Shown in pieces: positions 11,601 through 23,587 of a stretch of DNA of 64,000 nucleotides. The notes under the pieces are model-generated. The model was not told the origin of the DNA, made no database searches, and saw nothing but the letters and a program-made list of their open reading frames with translations. How positions within the stretch are numbered: position 1 is the stretch's first letter; every line of letters starts with the position of its first letter. Made by a program: the position numbers and the translations under genes. This DNA comes from Thelonectria olida (lineage: Eukaryota; Ascomycota; Sordariomycetes; Hypocreales; Nectriaceae): assembly GCA_020736575.1 (NCBI GenBank), contig JAGPYM010000006.1, positions 186,001-250,000 of the forward strand, written 5' to 3'.

Positions 11601-14111
11601 CCGAAGGCCGGAGCCCGCGGAGCTTTTGAGCCCGAGATGAACTAGGCTGCGGCACACGCGTTGCCATATATGAATGATCATCGTCGTGATGGTCGAGGTA
11701 AAAACCGCCTGACATCAACCGAAGAGACTAATCCCAACGTTAAACGAAATACAGCCTCTGGACTTGATTAGAGAGACTGAGTTGGTGACTCGGTGTCACG
11801 GAGCGTAAGCAAAATCCGAGACAGAACGTGCTCAACCCTGCAGATGATGCTCTAAGGCAAGATAAGAGCCAAGACAGCACCCAATGACCACAGGCCCGCC
11901 CCAGGAGGGTGCAGGAACTTAGGGATACGATTGGAGGTGGAGAGGGGCGCCTCTCTCGCAATAGCAGGTGAAGATATTTCAAGAAACCTTGCGTCAAGCC
12001 TCGTTCGCATCTTGCACCTGGCCCAGCTTTCGTGTTTCCGAGAAGACTCATTCTTGTTATTTCTGGCCGCCTGCTCTTTGGATGCCTCTAGATTCCAGAT
12101 AATGAGGTTAGGAAGGGTAACGTAATTCCTGACACTGGCCATCAGCGAAGCGGCGTGGACATCGACTGGATTCGCGGGAGGCTGTCTCTCTTCACTCCTA
12201 TCTGGTCACAACACTGGGAAGTAGTCCTGCACGTCCATCCGTGTCGGATCAGCATGGCATTTCTTGGGACATGCTGTCTTACCGGTGGTTACCCTAGTCC
12301 TATTCTCGTTCCCCTTAGGACTTTGGTGGTATCGAGATGGAACCAGCTTTGCTACTTTTAGTCTCGACGTCGGTTCTAAATTTGGTTTATTGTTTTCCAT
12401 CCTTTTCTCGCAGTTCGACGCTCGCAAAGGCCGTGGCCGGTATATGTCGATGGTAGATTGTCAGGAAGTAGGAGTGAAATCATTGAAATTTTTTAAATCA
12501 CCTGGCGACATTGGGATACGCCGAAGAAACTATTGGCCAGTCTAGAGAGTTTGTAGAGCTTACCGGGTTGGGCCATTGAACCATGCATTCATTCTTGGCG
12601 TCACACAATACACGTAGTCTTGCAGGATGAGGGCTTCTGAGCTCACATCCTATCGGGTATTTTCAGATCTATTCAGTCTGCAAGCCTCCTTAAAGGTAAG
12701 CTTACAAATACATTCGGCATATCTGGTTCTTCGTGAATTCTTCTCATACTCAAGGGTGGGTTATTCCGCCATGCTAAAATGCACTGAGTTGTCATTGTGA
12801 ACCCTCTTCGTTGTTAACTGGAACACCAATCTGTCGTCATATTATTTAATGACTCTATCATAAGACAGATGCTTCAGTCCAGAGAGAAAGCGTCGTCCGT
12901 TAATGCGCCACCCGTGAACCGTCGAACATGTGGCCCATTACACAAGGTCTTAGTGATATCCTAACAGCATTCGCGACCACATTTGAACAACCGATGTGGT
13001 AATCGTAGTTGACGACATGCTCCAAATAGAAATAAGCGTATTAGAAATGCAACGCAAAGTCATATCGTACAACTGTGAGATGAATTTGATCCCAACTTAT
13101 GCGCAGTCACCTCCGGTGGCTGATGAGGGTGGTTCACCCCTGTGAAAGTTGCCGATCTTGGCGCAAAAGCATTCGAACAGTCACGTTTGAGAGACTGCCA
13201 CGCGATTGTAAGTTACACCAGCGAGGATGGAGCCTCGTTGAGAGGCATCGGGCCACTGTTGATAGCTATTCTAGTCTTTCTAGTTTCTTAATCAAGTGGA
13301 CATGTGTGATCAGCTTTGGGGTGTTGATTCGCTACTGAACTAATATGACGCCATTGCTTCGTTATGGGCTTTTCTCCTTCGAGGCTCTAGAGCCCTGCAC
13401 GTCTAATCCGCCTTCCATAGGCAGCGTAGAATAAGATACGAGAGGAAGAAGTACTACTGAGTTTGACGGCTTGAATGGACATCCATGGATGGTATTCAAT
13501 ATCCCACTCTAATAACAAAGGAAACCAGGGTTGACTTTGGTTCCATCGATCTCGCTATGCTGCCTGTGGATCGTTAGCAGTAGTCGCCGGGCGAGGATTA
13601 TTAGACGAGAATCCGTCATGGAATAAAGGCGGGCTTATTGTTTCCTTGACGCTCAAGTCTGGGTTGTGAGGCTCGCTAGGCCTAAAGTTAACAAATTCGG
13701 ACACTAGGGATTTAATTGTTTGGTTGTAAGTCCTTGAGAAGCTTCTTGGAGAGAGTCTGGTCAAACCCTTTCTATGCCGGCGCAACTTTGCCTTCTTCTT
13801 TCTTGAAGCTTACAACTTGCTCGTCGATCTGAACTGGCAACTACTGGAGATATGCGTGCGGCCAGCCTGACTTGACGCCTCCTACGAGCAAGGCGGGGTC
13901 TCGTTGCTGATAAAACGCCGAACGCGCCCCAGGTTTTACTATGGAGGTGTTAGTCAGGATATATCTTACACATCCTAATCCCATATTCAATCACCATTTC
14001 ACTTCGGTCAGTCCACCTCGACATGACCTTTGTACAAAATTATACTGACATAAATACATTCCCCACTGCTGTTTACTCATTGCAGACAAGTCAAGTCATC
14101 ATCTTCCTGCA
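8613..14111. other. 5.5 kb gene-poor stretch
   Basis: I found no frame with family features, no credible splice chain and no transposon ends. Composition is near the window average at first and somewhat AT-richer at 12,600-13,500. A weak minus-strand candidate at 10,142-10,381 is listed as rejected. It could hold lncRNA genes, a rapidly evolving small-protein gene or decayed sequence. Confidence 0.4.
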
Positions 14112-14972
14112 TCACCAAGACTCCCAACCTAGCTCCAGGGCTTTGCGCGTGGCATCATCGGCCATTTCCTCCCAGACTGAATTCTTCCTCATTTCCATCC
14201 AACCGAAAAGCCCGCATTCAAAATATTCGGGGTCCCTGGCCTTCATCCGTTTTGAATGGACAGGGTGCTCCATCGGGTCGAATTTGGGAACCTCGTCCTC
14301 TGCCCATTCCTGAGGGATAGGGTCGAATCTGACAAGGTAGACATCGCGAGCATGGCCAGCAGCACCACCGCACTTGATGTCTGCGTCTGGATACATGAAG
14401 AACCAGCCACGATAGTTGACGAATTCACAATCGCGATCGCGTTTTGGCCAGACCAAGCCAGGAAGTTGATTTGCGCTCGGAGCGACGTCATGGTTAGAAG
14501 AGGACTCTTGCCCTGAATCATCCTCCACCTCTTCGCCGTTTTCCCGCTTCTTGCGCTTCACGGCTCTCTTGACCTTGCGGATTTGCCGCCAGATGGTACC
14601 GCGAGCCTCCATCTCTCCACGGTAGTGCGTGTGACATTCTTCGGCGGTGGCGCCAGGAAGAAAGAAGAACTCATACCGAAAGGTGCCGCCTCTACACAAA
14701 CCGCTGCAATCTTCAAGACCAGTCTGAAATGCGCAGCCGTCGAAATCAGTTGCCACATCCGGATGGACCATATAGAAGACCCATGAGGCGAGGGGAGGCA
14801 AGGGACGCTTGACTCCGCGGCTCTCCCATGACATGAGGGCTGGTCTGCCGGTGTGGTCCTTGAAAACAAGATTATTGGATGCTATACTGGTTTTCGCTGG
14901 CAACTTGATGTTTGGGGGTCCGCTAGGGTACGTCTCCTCCTTTGTTCGGGCTCGCTTCTTTGTTCGGACCAT
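14112..14972 (-). CDS. Hypothetical basic protein, 286 residues
   Basis: A single uninterrupted frame from the ATG at 14972. I do not recognise it. The N-terminus is lysine/arginine rich (MVRTKKRARTKEE) and a second basic cluster lies at about residues 130-144, next to an acidic serine-rich linker; both look like nuclear-localisation-type sequence. Two compact parts with several Cys, Trp and Tyr residues flank the linker: residues 45-125 and 170-280, the latter containing CEFVNYRGWFFMYPDAD. No transmembrane segment or signal peptide is present. The balanced composition and length make it likely to be a real gene. Confidence 0.6.
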   Translation of the reverse strand: MVRTKKRARTKEETYPSGPPNIKLPAKTSIASNNLVFKDHTGRPALMSWESRGVKRPLPPLASWVFYMVHPDVATDFDGCAFQTGLEDCSGLCRGGTFRYEFFFLPGATAEECHTHYRGEMEARGTIWRQIRKVKRAVKRKKRENGEEVEDDSGQESSSNHDVAPSANQLPGLVWPKRDRDCEFVNYRGWFFMYPDADIKCGGAAGHARDVYLVRFDPIPQEWAEDEVPKFDPMEHPVHSKRMKARDPEYFECGLFGWMEMRKNSVWEEMADDATRKALELGWESW

Positions 14973-15291
14973 ACTGGCTAGGGAGATGGTATGAAAAGAA
15001 AGAAGGAGAGTTCAATTGTAAACCAGTGCCATTGCGCTAAATAAAAGCCCATAACTCCGGAGTCCGATTGCCGGCGGGGGCTCAACCCCAGACTCGGTGG
15101 TAACTGGCTTGTATCATTATTAGCCCTTGTAACGGTTACTCATGCACAACGTACGGGGGATTGGATGCTCCAAGACGTGGCAATATACGAATACAAATAA
15201 CAAGATATTCCGAAATTCTTAGGACCATAACAGTCGTGATTCGTCTGATAATTTCCTTCAGTCTCCCAATCCTGAGAGGAAATAGGTACAC
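14973..15291. other. Intergenic
   Basis: Promoter side of the hypothetical gene at 14112-14972 and 3' side of the GT69 gene. Nothing else seen. Confidence 0.4.
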
Positions 15292-16694
15292 CTATACGTG
15301 ATTCCAGCCATTTGCAGCAAGGACCTGCATCTCGTTGACGAGACATATTGTCCCGTTTTCTTGACGGCCAGAACCTCGCTGCCTCCATATACCAATTCGT
15401 CTTCTTACAGCCCACTCCTTGAACCAGGGCGTTGTTAACCATCTCGAAAACCGATTCTTCCAAAGACCAGTAAAGACCCCCCACCAAGAGACCCAAGATC
15501 CGTGTCTACTGGGATGGACGACTTCGTAGGCGCGACTATCATATCCAACACGAACATTAGGATTGAGATAGACCCCTAGAGTTTTAGACGCAGGATTGTC
15601 AGCATGGATAAGACAGCACTCGGAGGCCTCTAGGTGCATATCAGCAAGACTATCATCAATGCCGCGGAAGCCGACTGCGTCATCGCCCGTAAATGTGTCT
15701 GCGGGCATAGTAACTTGAAGGAAGCGTGGTCAGATTCAGTGTGACTCCCAAGATTTGGAGACTCACCCATGCCATTCCAGCATGCTGTCACCGGGACAGG
15801 TTCGCTGCGTTTCATAGCCTGTCTTGACTTGAATGATCGAAAATATGGCCATACTTGTGTAGCGTGTTCGTTGCCATTTATATCTCGCAGAGCGAACGTA
15901 TCATAGAAGGCAGGCGGGTTTCCAAAGTCTAGAGAACATGCCGCAGCATAGTCGCCACTGTTCGTCTCGAGCAGGGTGAGAACATCAGCAGCCTAGGGAC
16001 GGGAGTTAGCTGTAAAAAGATTACGAAAGGGGGCCAAGGAGAATCTGACATTAAAAACCACATCATTGAGAAAGAGTACATAGTCATATGTAATTCCTTG
16101 CTTAGCCATATCCTTCAAAGGCTGCAGAGACGCGTTCCTGAGACGGGCTAAAAATGGGATCCTGCGAAGTTCTATTCGTCCGCGAGCCGTCTTGATCCAG
16201 CCATTTCCCGGTTCCAAGGGTGGAAATGCGATCTCATCTGCATGAGTAGTATTGTCAAGCTTCACGCTGCGGGAAGCTCCTAGTGCATTGAGACTTTGGT
16301 CTAACTCTCTTAATGCAGCCTTGGAGCCGTCCCAACTCCCACTTTCAAGGACACTCACGAATACATTGTCGGGACCTAGGGTCTGGACTAGATCGAGTAT
16401 ACCTCTGTTCCAAGAGTCTCGAAGGACTCGTTCATTGTTCCAATGCAAGCTCGCTACATAAACCCGAGTACCTTTTTGAAATGTCTCTGTGGTTTGACTC
16501 GTCCGGTTTGCAGTGCTGAGACGGTGGTGGACATGACAGGCGTTGAGGATAGACAAGATAATAACGAATGGGCATAGGAAACGCCAGTATAAAATATTTC
16601 GAAGATGAAAATAGCAGAAACGAACATTGATGCAACGTCCACGCAGAATAGACATATCTTGATTGACGCAAATGCAAATTAGACTCATGTTCAA
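15292..16694 (-). CDS. CAP59/CMT1-type alpha-1,3-mannosyltransferase (GT69)
   Basis: Three exons, complement of 16050-16694, 15767-15992 and 15292-15698; introns 15993-16049 and 15699-15766. The product has 425 residues. One hydrophobic segment near residues 35-57 acts as a Golgi signal anchor, followed by the lumenal domain of the CAP59 mannosyltransferase family (Cryptococcus Cmt1/Cap59). Visible family landmarks are YDYVLFLNDVVF, the AACSLDFGNPPAFYDTFALRD block, CWNGM, HLEASECCLIHADNP and the terminal CLVNEMQVLAANGWNHV. The role is mannose transfer on glycans or cell-surface polysaccharide. An alternative start at 16655 skips 13 residues. Its neighbour in divergent orientation is a GT90 enzyme. 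Confidence 0.9.
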
Positions 16695-18312
16695 GGGATC
16701 ATGGCCAGTTTTGGAAGGTAAATATCTTCAGACCCTTTGGAAATATGGGGAGTGACATGCTAGGATAAGCGAGAAATAGGAGTTTATCCCTGTTATTCAC
16801 ATGAATCGACGGGCGTGCTTCGAGATGTCCCCTGCCATTTACTCCGCCTGGCTTGTTCGGGCCATCGCTTAACACGAGGCCATTTCGCCAGGAATCACAA
16901 CTAACACTCTCATCTTTTGACCCAATCACCTCATCAGCTCACCTGGGTGAAGTACATGCACCGTTCCAGCGGGCCCTAACTTGGCTTCTCTTTGGAACCA
17001 ATCGGAATTGTCCGGTTGCCTTGTGTTTCGTCTTGAATCAGCAAACGCCGACCTAGGGAGCATGCCCATGTTGTTGGTGCGGATGGGGGAGTCGATGGCA
17101 CTGCCTCAACAAACAGCTGTTGGATGGTGGCTATGAATCCTTGGCGTATGTTTGAAGGCAGCTATGTAATTGTCTGCAGTGTCCGAAACCAAGGGCGCAT
17201 TTATCCCCGGTACTGTCCATTACACTTACTCCCCCGCCTATTGAACTTGAAATCTTGAACATCACACTCCTCTCAATTCGATGTGTTTTCTCGTAATCTT
17301 CTCCGCCTTTGCATTTCGAGTATCTGATAATATGGACAGTTTCTAGCTACCAAGGGAAGAGTTCATACAAGTGAGAAAGGGAATGCTACGAATGGGATAT
17401 GATGGCAATTGAGACGGAGACCAGTACGAATTATCCAATCTCCGTGAATCAAGTGGATGTCTTTTGCCTGTTATCATTCATGATCTTGGCAGATGCGCTA
17501 ACGTGCTGAAGGGGCTTGATCAGGACAGAGGTACTGAAGTATGGGCAAAAGGTAGCGGTTAGGGCGCGTGATACAACTTGTGTTCCTTTGGGTTTAAGCC
17601 GTCTGCTTTCGTTCATCACCCTGGATAGAATCCTCTGAAAAAAAACCGCCTTAAAATATGTACAGAATAGTTTGCATCTTGACGTGGTGAAGAGGGCTTG
17701 ACCCCGAATTCGTCCCCGTTGGATCGAGTACGATGAAGCCAGTCGCGATCAGAGCCTTGCCCCTTGCAAACTCCGGCGAACCGGTGCTCGGAGACGGAAC
17801 TGGAGAAGCAATCCTTGCCGTGACGACTCCTGATGCACTTGTAAGCTGCTCTGGTCGGTGGTGGCGGAGCGCCCAAGTCCGGTAGAGCGATGAATTTTGG
17901 TGAGATATTTCTACAGAGTCCAATCATTTGTCTGGTAGGGCTGTGCTCGGCCATTTCCACTTTGTTCAAATGACAGTGGGGTCCATATAGCCATCGTCTG
18001 TTGGTTGTGTTGTTTTTATGCTGGCAGGGGAAGGATTGATTCTGCGTCTGGCATAAAGACGTGACGAGTCAAGAGTAATCCACACTCCATAATGACGAGA
18101 GAAGCCATGGAATCCTTCTGTTGGCCTATACCTACTACATATCTTGTGACATAGTTCCCGTTTCCCGCCGTTACCTAGCATTTCCCCTCCCGCCGATGCC
18201 GTCTTCAAATAAGCGGCCTATCTACGAAGTACATTGCCTGAATAATTACCTCCTTATTCCGGTATCCTGTTCTTGGAAGGCCATTATTGGCCTGCATCAT
18301 TGAGATTCAGCC
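16695..18312. promoter_or_regulatory. Shared divergent upstream region of the GT69 and GT90 genes
   Basis: About 1.6 kb between two divergently transcribed glycosyltransferase genes. No supported gene lies inside; a Cys-containing minus-strand frame at 17616-17969 was not accepted. No specific binding site could be assigned. Confidence 0.4.
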
Positions 18313-20896
18313 ATGTTTAGACCACGACTTGACAACATCGATTCGATATCCATGTTAGCTGCGGCGGCCTTGCTATTCACAGTGGTAACGGAGTTCTCAT
18401 CTCGTAGAGAGGATGAGCTGTATTCCGAGCTTCTCTGTTGGGTTCTCTTACCTCTGCTGCTAAGGAACCACATACCTTCAGAAACCGACCTCTCGGGTTC
18501 CAAAACTGCCTTCTCCATCAACCCCAAAGCACAATATGCATCATCACCTTCACTGTGGATTGTCGCCGGAAGTCTCGCCACGCTGTGTTTTTTCCGAGCA
18601 GAGAGTAAAAGCGTTGAAATGGTGGTAAGTAGTCCACAAAGGATGAGGAATCGTATTGCAGAAACTAAACATTGGCAGCCAGCGCTTACACCTGTGTTCC
18701 TAATAACTCGGAAGTCCTTGGAATCAACGACACACAGCAGCAAGGAAACATCCAATCCATCATCCCTCTTACTTACGCCTTGGGGCTCAGCACTTGTTGC
18801 TGCCTTTTCTGTATTGACCCTGTCGGAAAGGAATCTCCGTGGAGCTGCGTTTTCGCTTGTCGCAACCGCGGCCTCATTTATCATTTACGCATCATTCCTA
18901 CCCAGAAATGGGAAGAAACTTCCACTACCTGTCATACCATGCTTCGGGAGTTGTGTTGTTTCTCTTTCATATCGATTCATAGTGATTTCGCTCCTCGGGC
19001 TCTTCGTGCGAGCCTTCTTCTTCGACTTCCCCACGCCAAACCCCATACACATATTATTCCTAAGCTTGACCAAGGCTCTATCATGGTACTATGTTTCCCG
19101 AACCGTAAGTCAAGTCTTCTGTGATCTTGAATACTTCTCATCGTTAGTGCTAGGTTCACCAAGCATCATGGGCCATTGCCCCTGTGCGAGCAGTATATGG
19201 CATCTTGTCTACCTGCAATCCGTTCAATCTATCCTCAGACGCCCAAGCCTTGTCGCACGTCATTGGTTCCCTCCTTTCACTGGGACAGTTCATTGAGCTG
19301 ATTCCTAAGTGGGCGACTGCAAGGCTCGCTCTTTGGGCGTTCGTCCTTGTCCCGCTCGTCCCATATTTGATCAACATCTGGACGATTCAGATGGCAATAT
19401 GGAACGCGCCAAGTTTCGGCCAACAGAGGCAGCATCCGGTAGATGCTTTATGTATGCAAGCGAAAAGGGATTTCGGAAATCTTGTACAAAGTCAGTCCAC
19501 AAACCTCACGGCGGCCCACACCGAGTATCAACGCAGATATGGCATTGAGCCGCCACCAGGTTTTGAAGCGTGGTACGATTTTGCATCATCACATGAGTCG
19601 CCCATCATTGACAACTTTGACTTGATAGACGATGCTATCTCGCCTCTCAGGGCACTAAGCGGCAATCAAGTCCTAGATATGATGGCCAAGGTGCAAAAAG
19701 CACCCAATGTCGACTTGTGGCTTTGTCACTTCTCAAGTAAGAATCGGAAAACTGAGTGCACACACCCTTACCGGGCATTTGACAGACACGTATCACTTCT
19801 ATTCGACACAATCTTGGGAAATATTACCGGATTTATTCCAGACGTCAAGTTCCTTGTTAACCATATTGATGAACCACGGGTGCTACTCCCCCCAGGCGTG
19901 AATACAAAGCTGCATCTAGAGGCCTTGGGCCATCAACCAACATGGCGCAAGATGACGAAAAACTGTAGCTATCGGAAAGAAGTGGCGAGTGAAAAGGATG
20001 CCACCCAGACCTTTGGCCTTCCATTTGTCACAAATCTCTCATCGACTCTCAACCTTTGTCAACATCCCGAATATAGCACTATGCATGGTCTCATGATGAG
20101 TCCTACCACCTTTCGACTCATCGAAGGCCTGGTTCCGGTACTCTCGACAGGTGCACCGTCGACAATGGGGGATATCCTTTTCCCCAGCCCCGCCTACATC
20201 GAGTCTGGGTTTCAATATGAGGAAACAACAGACGTTGACTGGGAGAAGAAGCGCAACAGCCTCTACTGGGCCGGCTCGACTACAGGAGGCTTTGCACAGG
20301 ATGAAAATTGGCGGCTCTTCCATCGACAGAGATTTGTCGAATTAGGCCAGAACTTGGGCAGAAAGCAACATTACTACCTACGAGAGAAGAACGGGATCAT
20401 CCAAAAAGAGAAATCGTTTTTTCTCAACGGCAGGCTCTTCGATGTAGCGTTCACTCGAATATTCCAATGTCAGAGGGCGTACTGGAGCCGACAAGATGCG
20501 TACTTTAACACAAAAGCATGGGCTGACAAGGATAAAGCATTACAATCGAGACTTGTGTTTGACATTGACGGAAACGGCATCAGTGGTCGCTACTACAAGT
20601 TGTTGGCTTCGAAATCGGCGCCTTTAAAGCAAACCCTCTTTCGCGAGTGGCATGATGAGCGACTTGTGCCTTGGATGCACTACATCCCTGTGAGCCAGAG
20701 CATGGAGGAGCTACCTGAGCTTGTATTTTTCCTCACATCAACCGACTCTGGGCGCAAAAGAGCGAAAGAAATAGCAGAGGAGGGCCGAGAATGGTACATC
20801 AAAGCCTTTCGTGAGGTTGATCTTGGCATTTACACTTACCGGCTGTTACTAGAATTAGCCAGGCTTCAGGACCCTGAGAGAGAAACACATAGATGA
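18313..20896 (+). CDS. CAP10-like glycosyltransferase (GT90), multi-pass N-terminus
   Basis: Two exons, 18313-19104 and 19154-20896, around a 49-nt intron; 844 residues. The first 350 or so residues contain many hydrophobic helices. The C-terminal half is the CAP10 domain of GT90 (Cryptococcus Cap10 xylosyltransferase, animal POGLUT), with FGLPFVTNLSSTLNLCQHPEY, the LYWAGSTTGG substrate-loop region, and LVFDIDGNGISGRYYKLLASKS followed by a WMHYIPVS segment. These proteins add xylose or glucose to glycans in the secretory pathway. The 54 nt at 18625-18678 begin GTAAGT, contain CTAAAC and end GCAG. They may be an in-frame intron (826 residues if removed), since the peptide there is polar and unlike its surroundings. 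Confidence 0.92.
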
Positions 20897-21174
20897 GAGC
20901 CAAGGAGTGTCGTGTTGAAACTCCTTGGCATTGAAATTGAAAGCCGATTTGCATGTTGAATGGGAGGTTTTCATCAGCAGCAAGCTCGGTACCCATGTAC
21001 CTTGGAGGCACAGGAGGAGCTCGGCCCCGGAGAAATGCAGTGCCGAAGGCCCTGCCCCACCTCCGCATTCAACCCACCTTCACCTTCAACTGGTGGCTTT
21101 CGTGGCGACACCCTCATTAACGTGATACCCCTCTCCCTGCTCCACGGCCGCTGCTGAGCTCCCAATCTACCAGA

Positions 21175-22808
21175 ATGGTTCTTCAAGACCTCGGCCGTCG
21201 CATCAATGCGGCCGTCTCAAACCTCACGCGAGAGCAAAATCTCGACGAAAAGGTCAGTCGCGAGCGCTGACCATTTCCCGGCCGTCCATTGCTAACGGTT
21301 GTGCGCAGGCTTTCGATGCCATGCTCAAGGAAATTTGCGCCGCCCTCCTCGAAGCCGATGTCAACGTCAAACTCGTAGGACAACTTCGAAAATCGATCCG
21401 CAGCACCGTGAACTTCAAAGAGCTCCCTCCCGCCGTCAACAAGAAGCGCCTGATTCAGAAATCAGTATTCGATGAGCTGGTCAAGCTGGTCGATCCCCAT
21501 GCCGAACCGTTCCGACCGAAAAAGGGCAAGGCCAATGTCATCATGTTTGTCGGTCTGCAAGGTGCCGGAAAGACGACGACGTGTACAAAGCTGGCAAAGC
21601 ACTACCAGACGAGAGGCTTTCGCAGCTGTCTTGTGTGCGCTGATACTTTCCGAGCCGGTGCGTTTGATCAGCTCAAGCAGAACGCTACTAAGGCCAAGAT
21701 CCCTTACTACGGTTCCTTGACCGAGACGGATCCCGCAGCCGTGGCTCGCGCCGGTGTGGAGCAGTTCAAGAAGGAGCGATTTGATGTCATCATTGTCGAT
21801 ACATCGGGTCGTCATCGACAGGAGTCTGCGCTGTTTCAGGAAATGATTGATATTCAAGACGCTGTCAAGCCCGACGAGACCATCATGGTACTGGACGCAT
21901 CGATCGGTCAGCAGGCCGAGTCGCAAGCCAAGGCCTTCAAAGAGGCCGCCGACTTTGGAGCCATCATCATCACCAAGACGGATGGTCACGCACATGGTGG
22001 TGGTGCTATCTCTGCCGTCGCAGCAACGCACACACCCATCGTCTTTATCGGTACTGGTGAGCATTTGGTAGACCTGGAGCGATTCGCGCCACAGCAGTTT
22101 GTCCAGAAGCTACTGGGCATGGGTGACATGGCAGGCCTGATGGAGCATGTCCAGAGTCTCAATCTTAACCAGAAGGACACCATCAAGCACATCCAGGAAG
22201 GTATCTTTACTGTGCGGGATCTTCGCGACCAGCTCTCCAACATTATGAAGATGGGACCCCTATCAAAAATGGCCGGCATGATTCCTGGCATGAGCAACAT
22301 GATGCAGGGCATGGACGATGAGGAGGGAGGCAACAAGTTGAAGCGGATGATCTACATTTGCGATTCCATGACGGAAAAGGAGCTCGACTCTGACGGAAAG
22401 ATGTTTGTCGAACAACCCACGAGGATGACGAGAATTGCACGAGGATCAGGAACATCGGTGCGGGAGGTGGAAGACCTTCTCACCCAACAACGAATGATGG
22501 CTGGAATGGCCAAGAAGATGGGAGGAAACATGAAGAACATGCAGAGAGCACAGCAAGCCATGGGCGGTGGCAACAAGGCACAGCAGCTTGCAGCGATGCA
22601 AAAGCGACTTCAGAGCATGGGCGGCGCTGGAGGTGCGGGAGGCATGCCGGATATGGGCAGCCTCATGAAGATGCTGGGAGGAGGTGGAGGAGGAGGCATG
22701 CCTGGCGGCATGGACATGCAGGCGATGATGCGACAAATGGGCATGGGCGGCGGCGGCGGCATGCCAGGAATGCCTGGAGGAGGTGGCGGTGGACGTGGGC
22801 GGAGGTAA
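21175..22808 (+). CDS. srp54: Signal recognition particle GTPase SRP54
   Basis: Two exons, 21175-21252 and 21309-22808; intron 21253-21308 has GTCAGT, branch GCTAAC and CGCAG. The product has 525 residues. It binds signal peptides and the SRP RNA and, with the SRP receptor, targets ribosomes to the ER. The order is the helical N domain (1-90), the G domain with P-loop GLQGAGKTT at 108-116, DTSGRH and [12 protein letters not shown], then the methionine-rich M domain with GGM/GGG repeats at the C-terminus. TKTDG replaces the common TKLDG, and GAGKT the common GSGKT; both are conservative. The start follows the family's [10 protein letters not shown]. Confidence 0.97.
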
Positions 22809-23587
22809 AGAGTAGGCAGTGGGAACCTGGGCAGGCTTTGGGTGGTCTTATTGCTGGTGCTGTCGTTATGGTTGTGACTCTGCATGGGAATCGGCGTTCA
22901 TGGCTCTGCAATGAGGGGACGAATGAATGTGTGGATTATACGTACAACCGACGGGGTGGTACAATGCCAAAATACAGTGACGAATTCATCCCACAGACCT
23001 GATGATGATGACGGATGCTTGCTTGAGGAGTTTTGACAATGTTGCTCGGATCTCAGCCAATAAGTCGACGACACTGGATAGCTGTCAGCCTTGTTTGGTG
23101 AGCTCTGACGAACATTCATACAACAATAATATAAGCAGATACAACACCACGGGCATGCTTCTCCACGGTTTGGCGAGGAGAATGCGACGCCGTGACGATT
23201 CAATGGCGATGCGTCCAATCATGACGCCGTTTGGGCTCCATCTTCTCCATGACAGATTCGCGCTATGGCGGTTTGAGGCATCGCGCCTCGTCTCAGCCCA
23301 AATTGCGGGCTGTGCCGTCCCTTCATTCATTCACTTGGGAGCTATTCAGCCCTGTGAGATTCAATGCGACATTGCTTGATGCCAGGTCGAGATAGAGATG
23401 CGAATGGAAAGGTACGCGCGGGTCGGGCTCTCTTGTTGTGCTATAAAGGTGCCGCATATCCGACTCAATGGCTTTACTTTTGCATCGACTCATCTCCAGC
23501 TTCTCTTGTCTCTTCTCTAATCTCTCTTATGCCCATTTCTTTAGACTGAGCTTATTGCCTTCCTCTGCTTTTCCTTTCCCGCCAATC
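22809..23587. other. Intergenic, includes protease promoter
   Basis: No gene seen. The sequence just before the protease start is pyrimidine-rich (CTTCTCTTGTCTCTTC-like), as is common before fungal start codons, and a TATAAA-like sequence lies near 23442. Confidence 0.45.

Noticed and set aside
17616..17969. 117-codon minus-strand frame with three cysteines between the glycosyltransferase genes
   Set aside because: No signal peptide and no known pattern; an overlapping frame looks equally open.
18297..18884. 195-codon antisense frame at the start of the GT90 gene
   Set aside because: Shadow frame; the sense strand encodes membrane helices continuous with the GT90 protein.
21462..22064. 200-codon antisense frame within SRP54
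   Set aside because: Shadow of the strongly supported sense gene.
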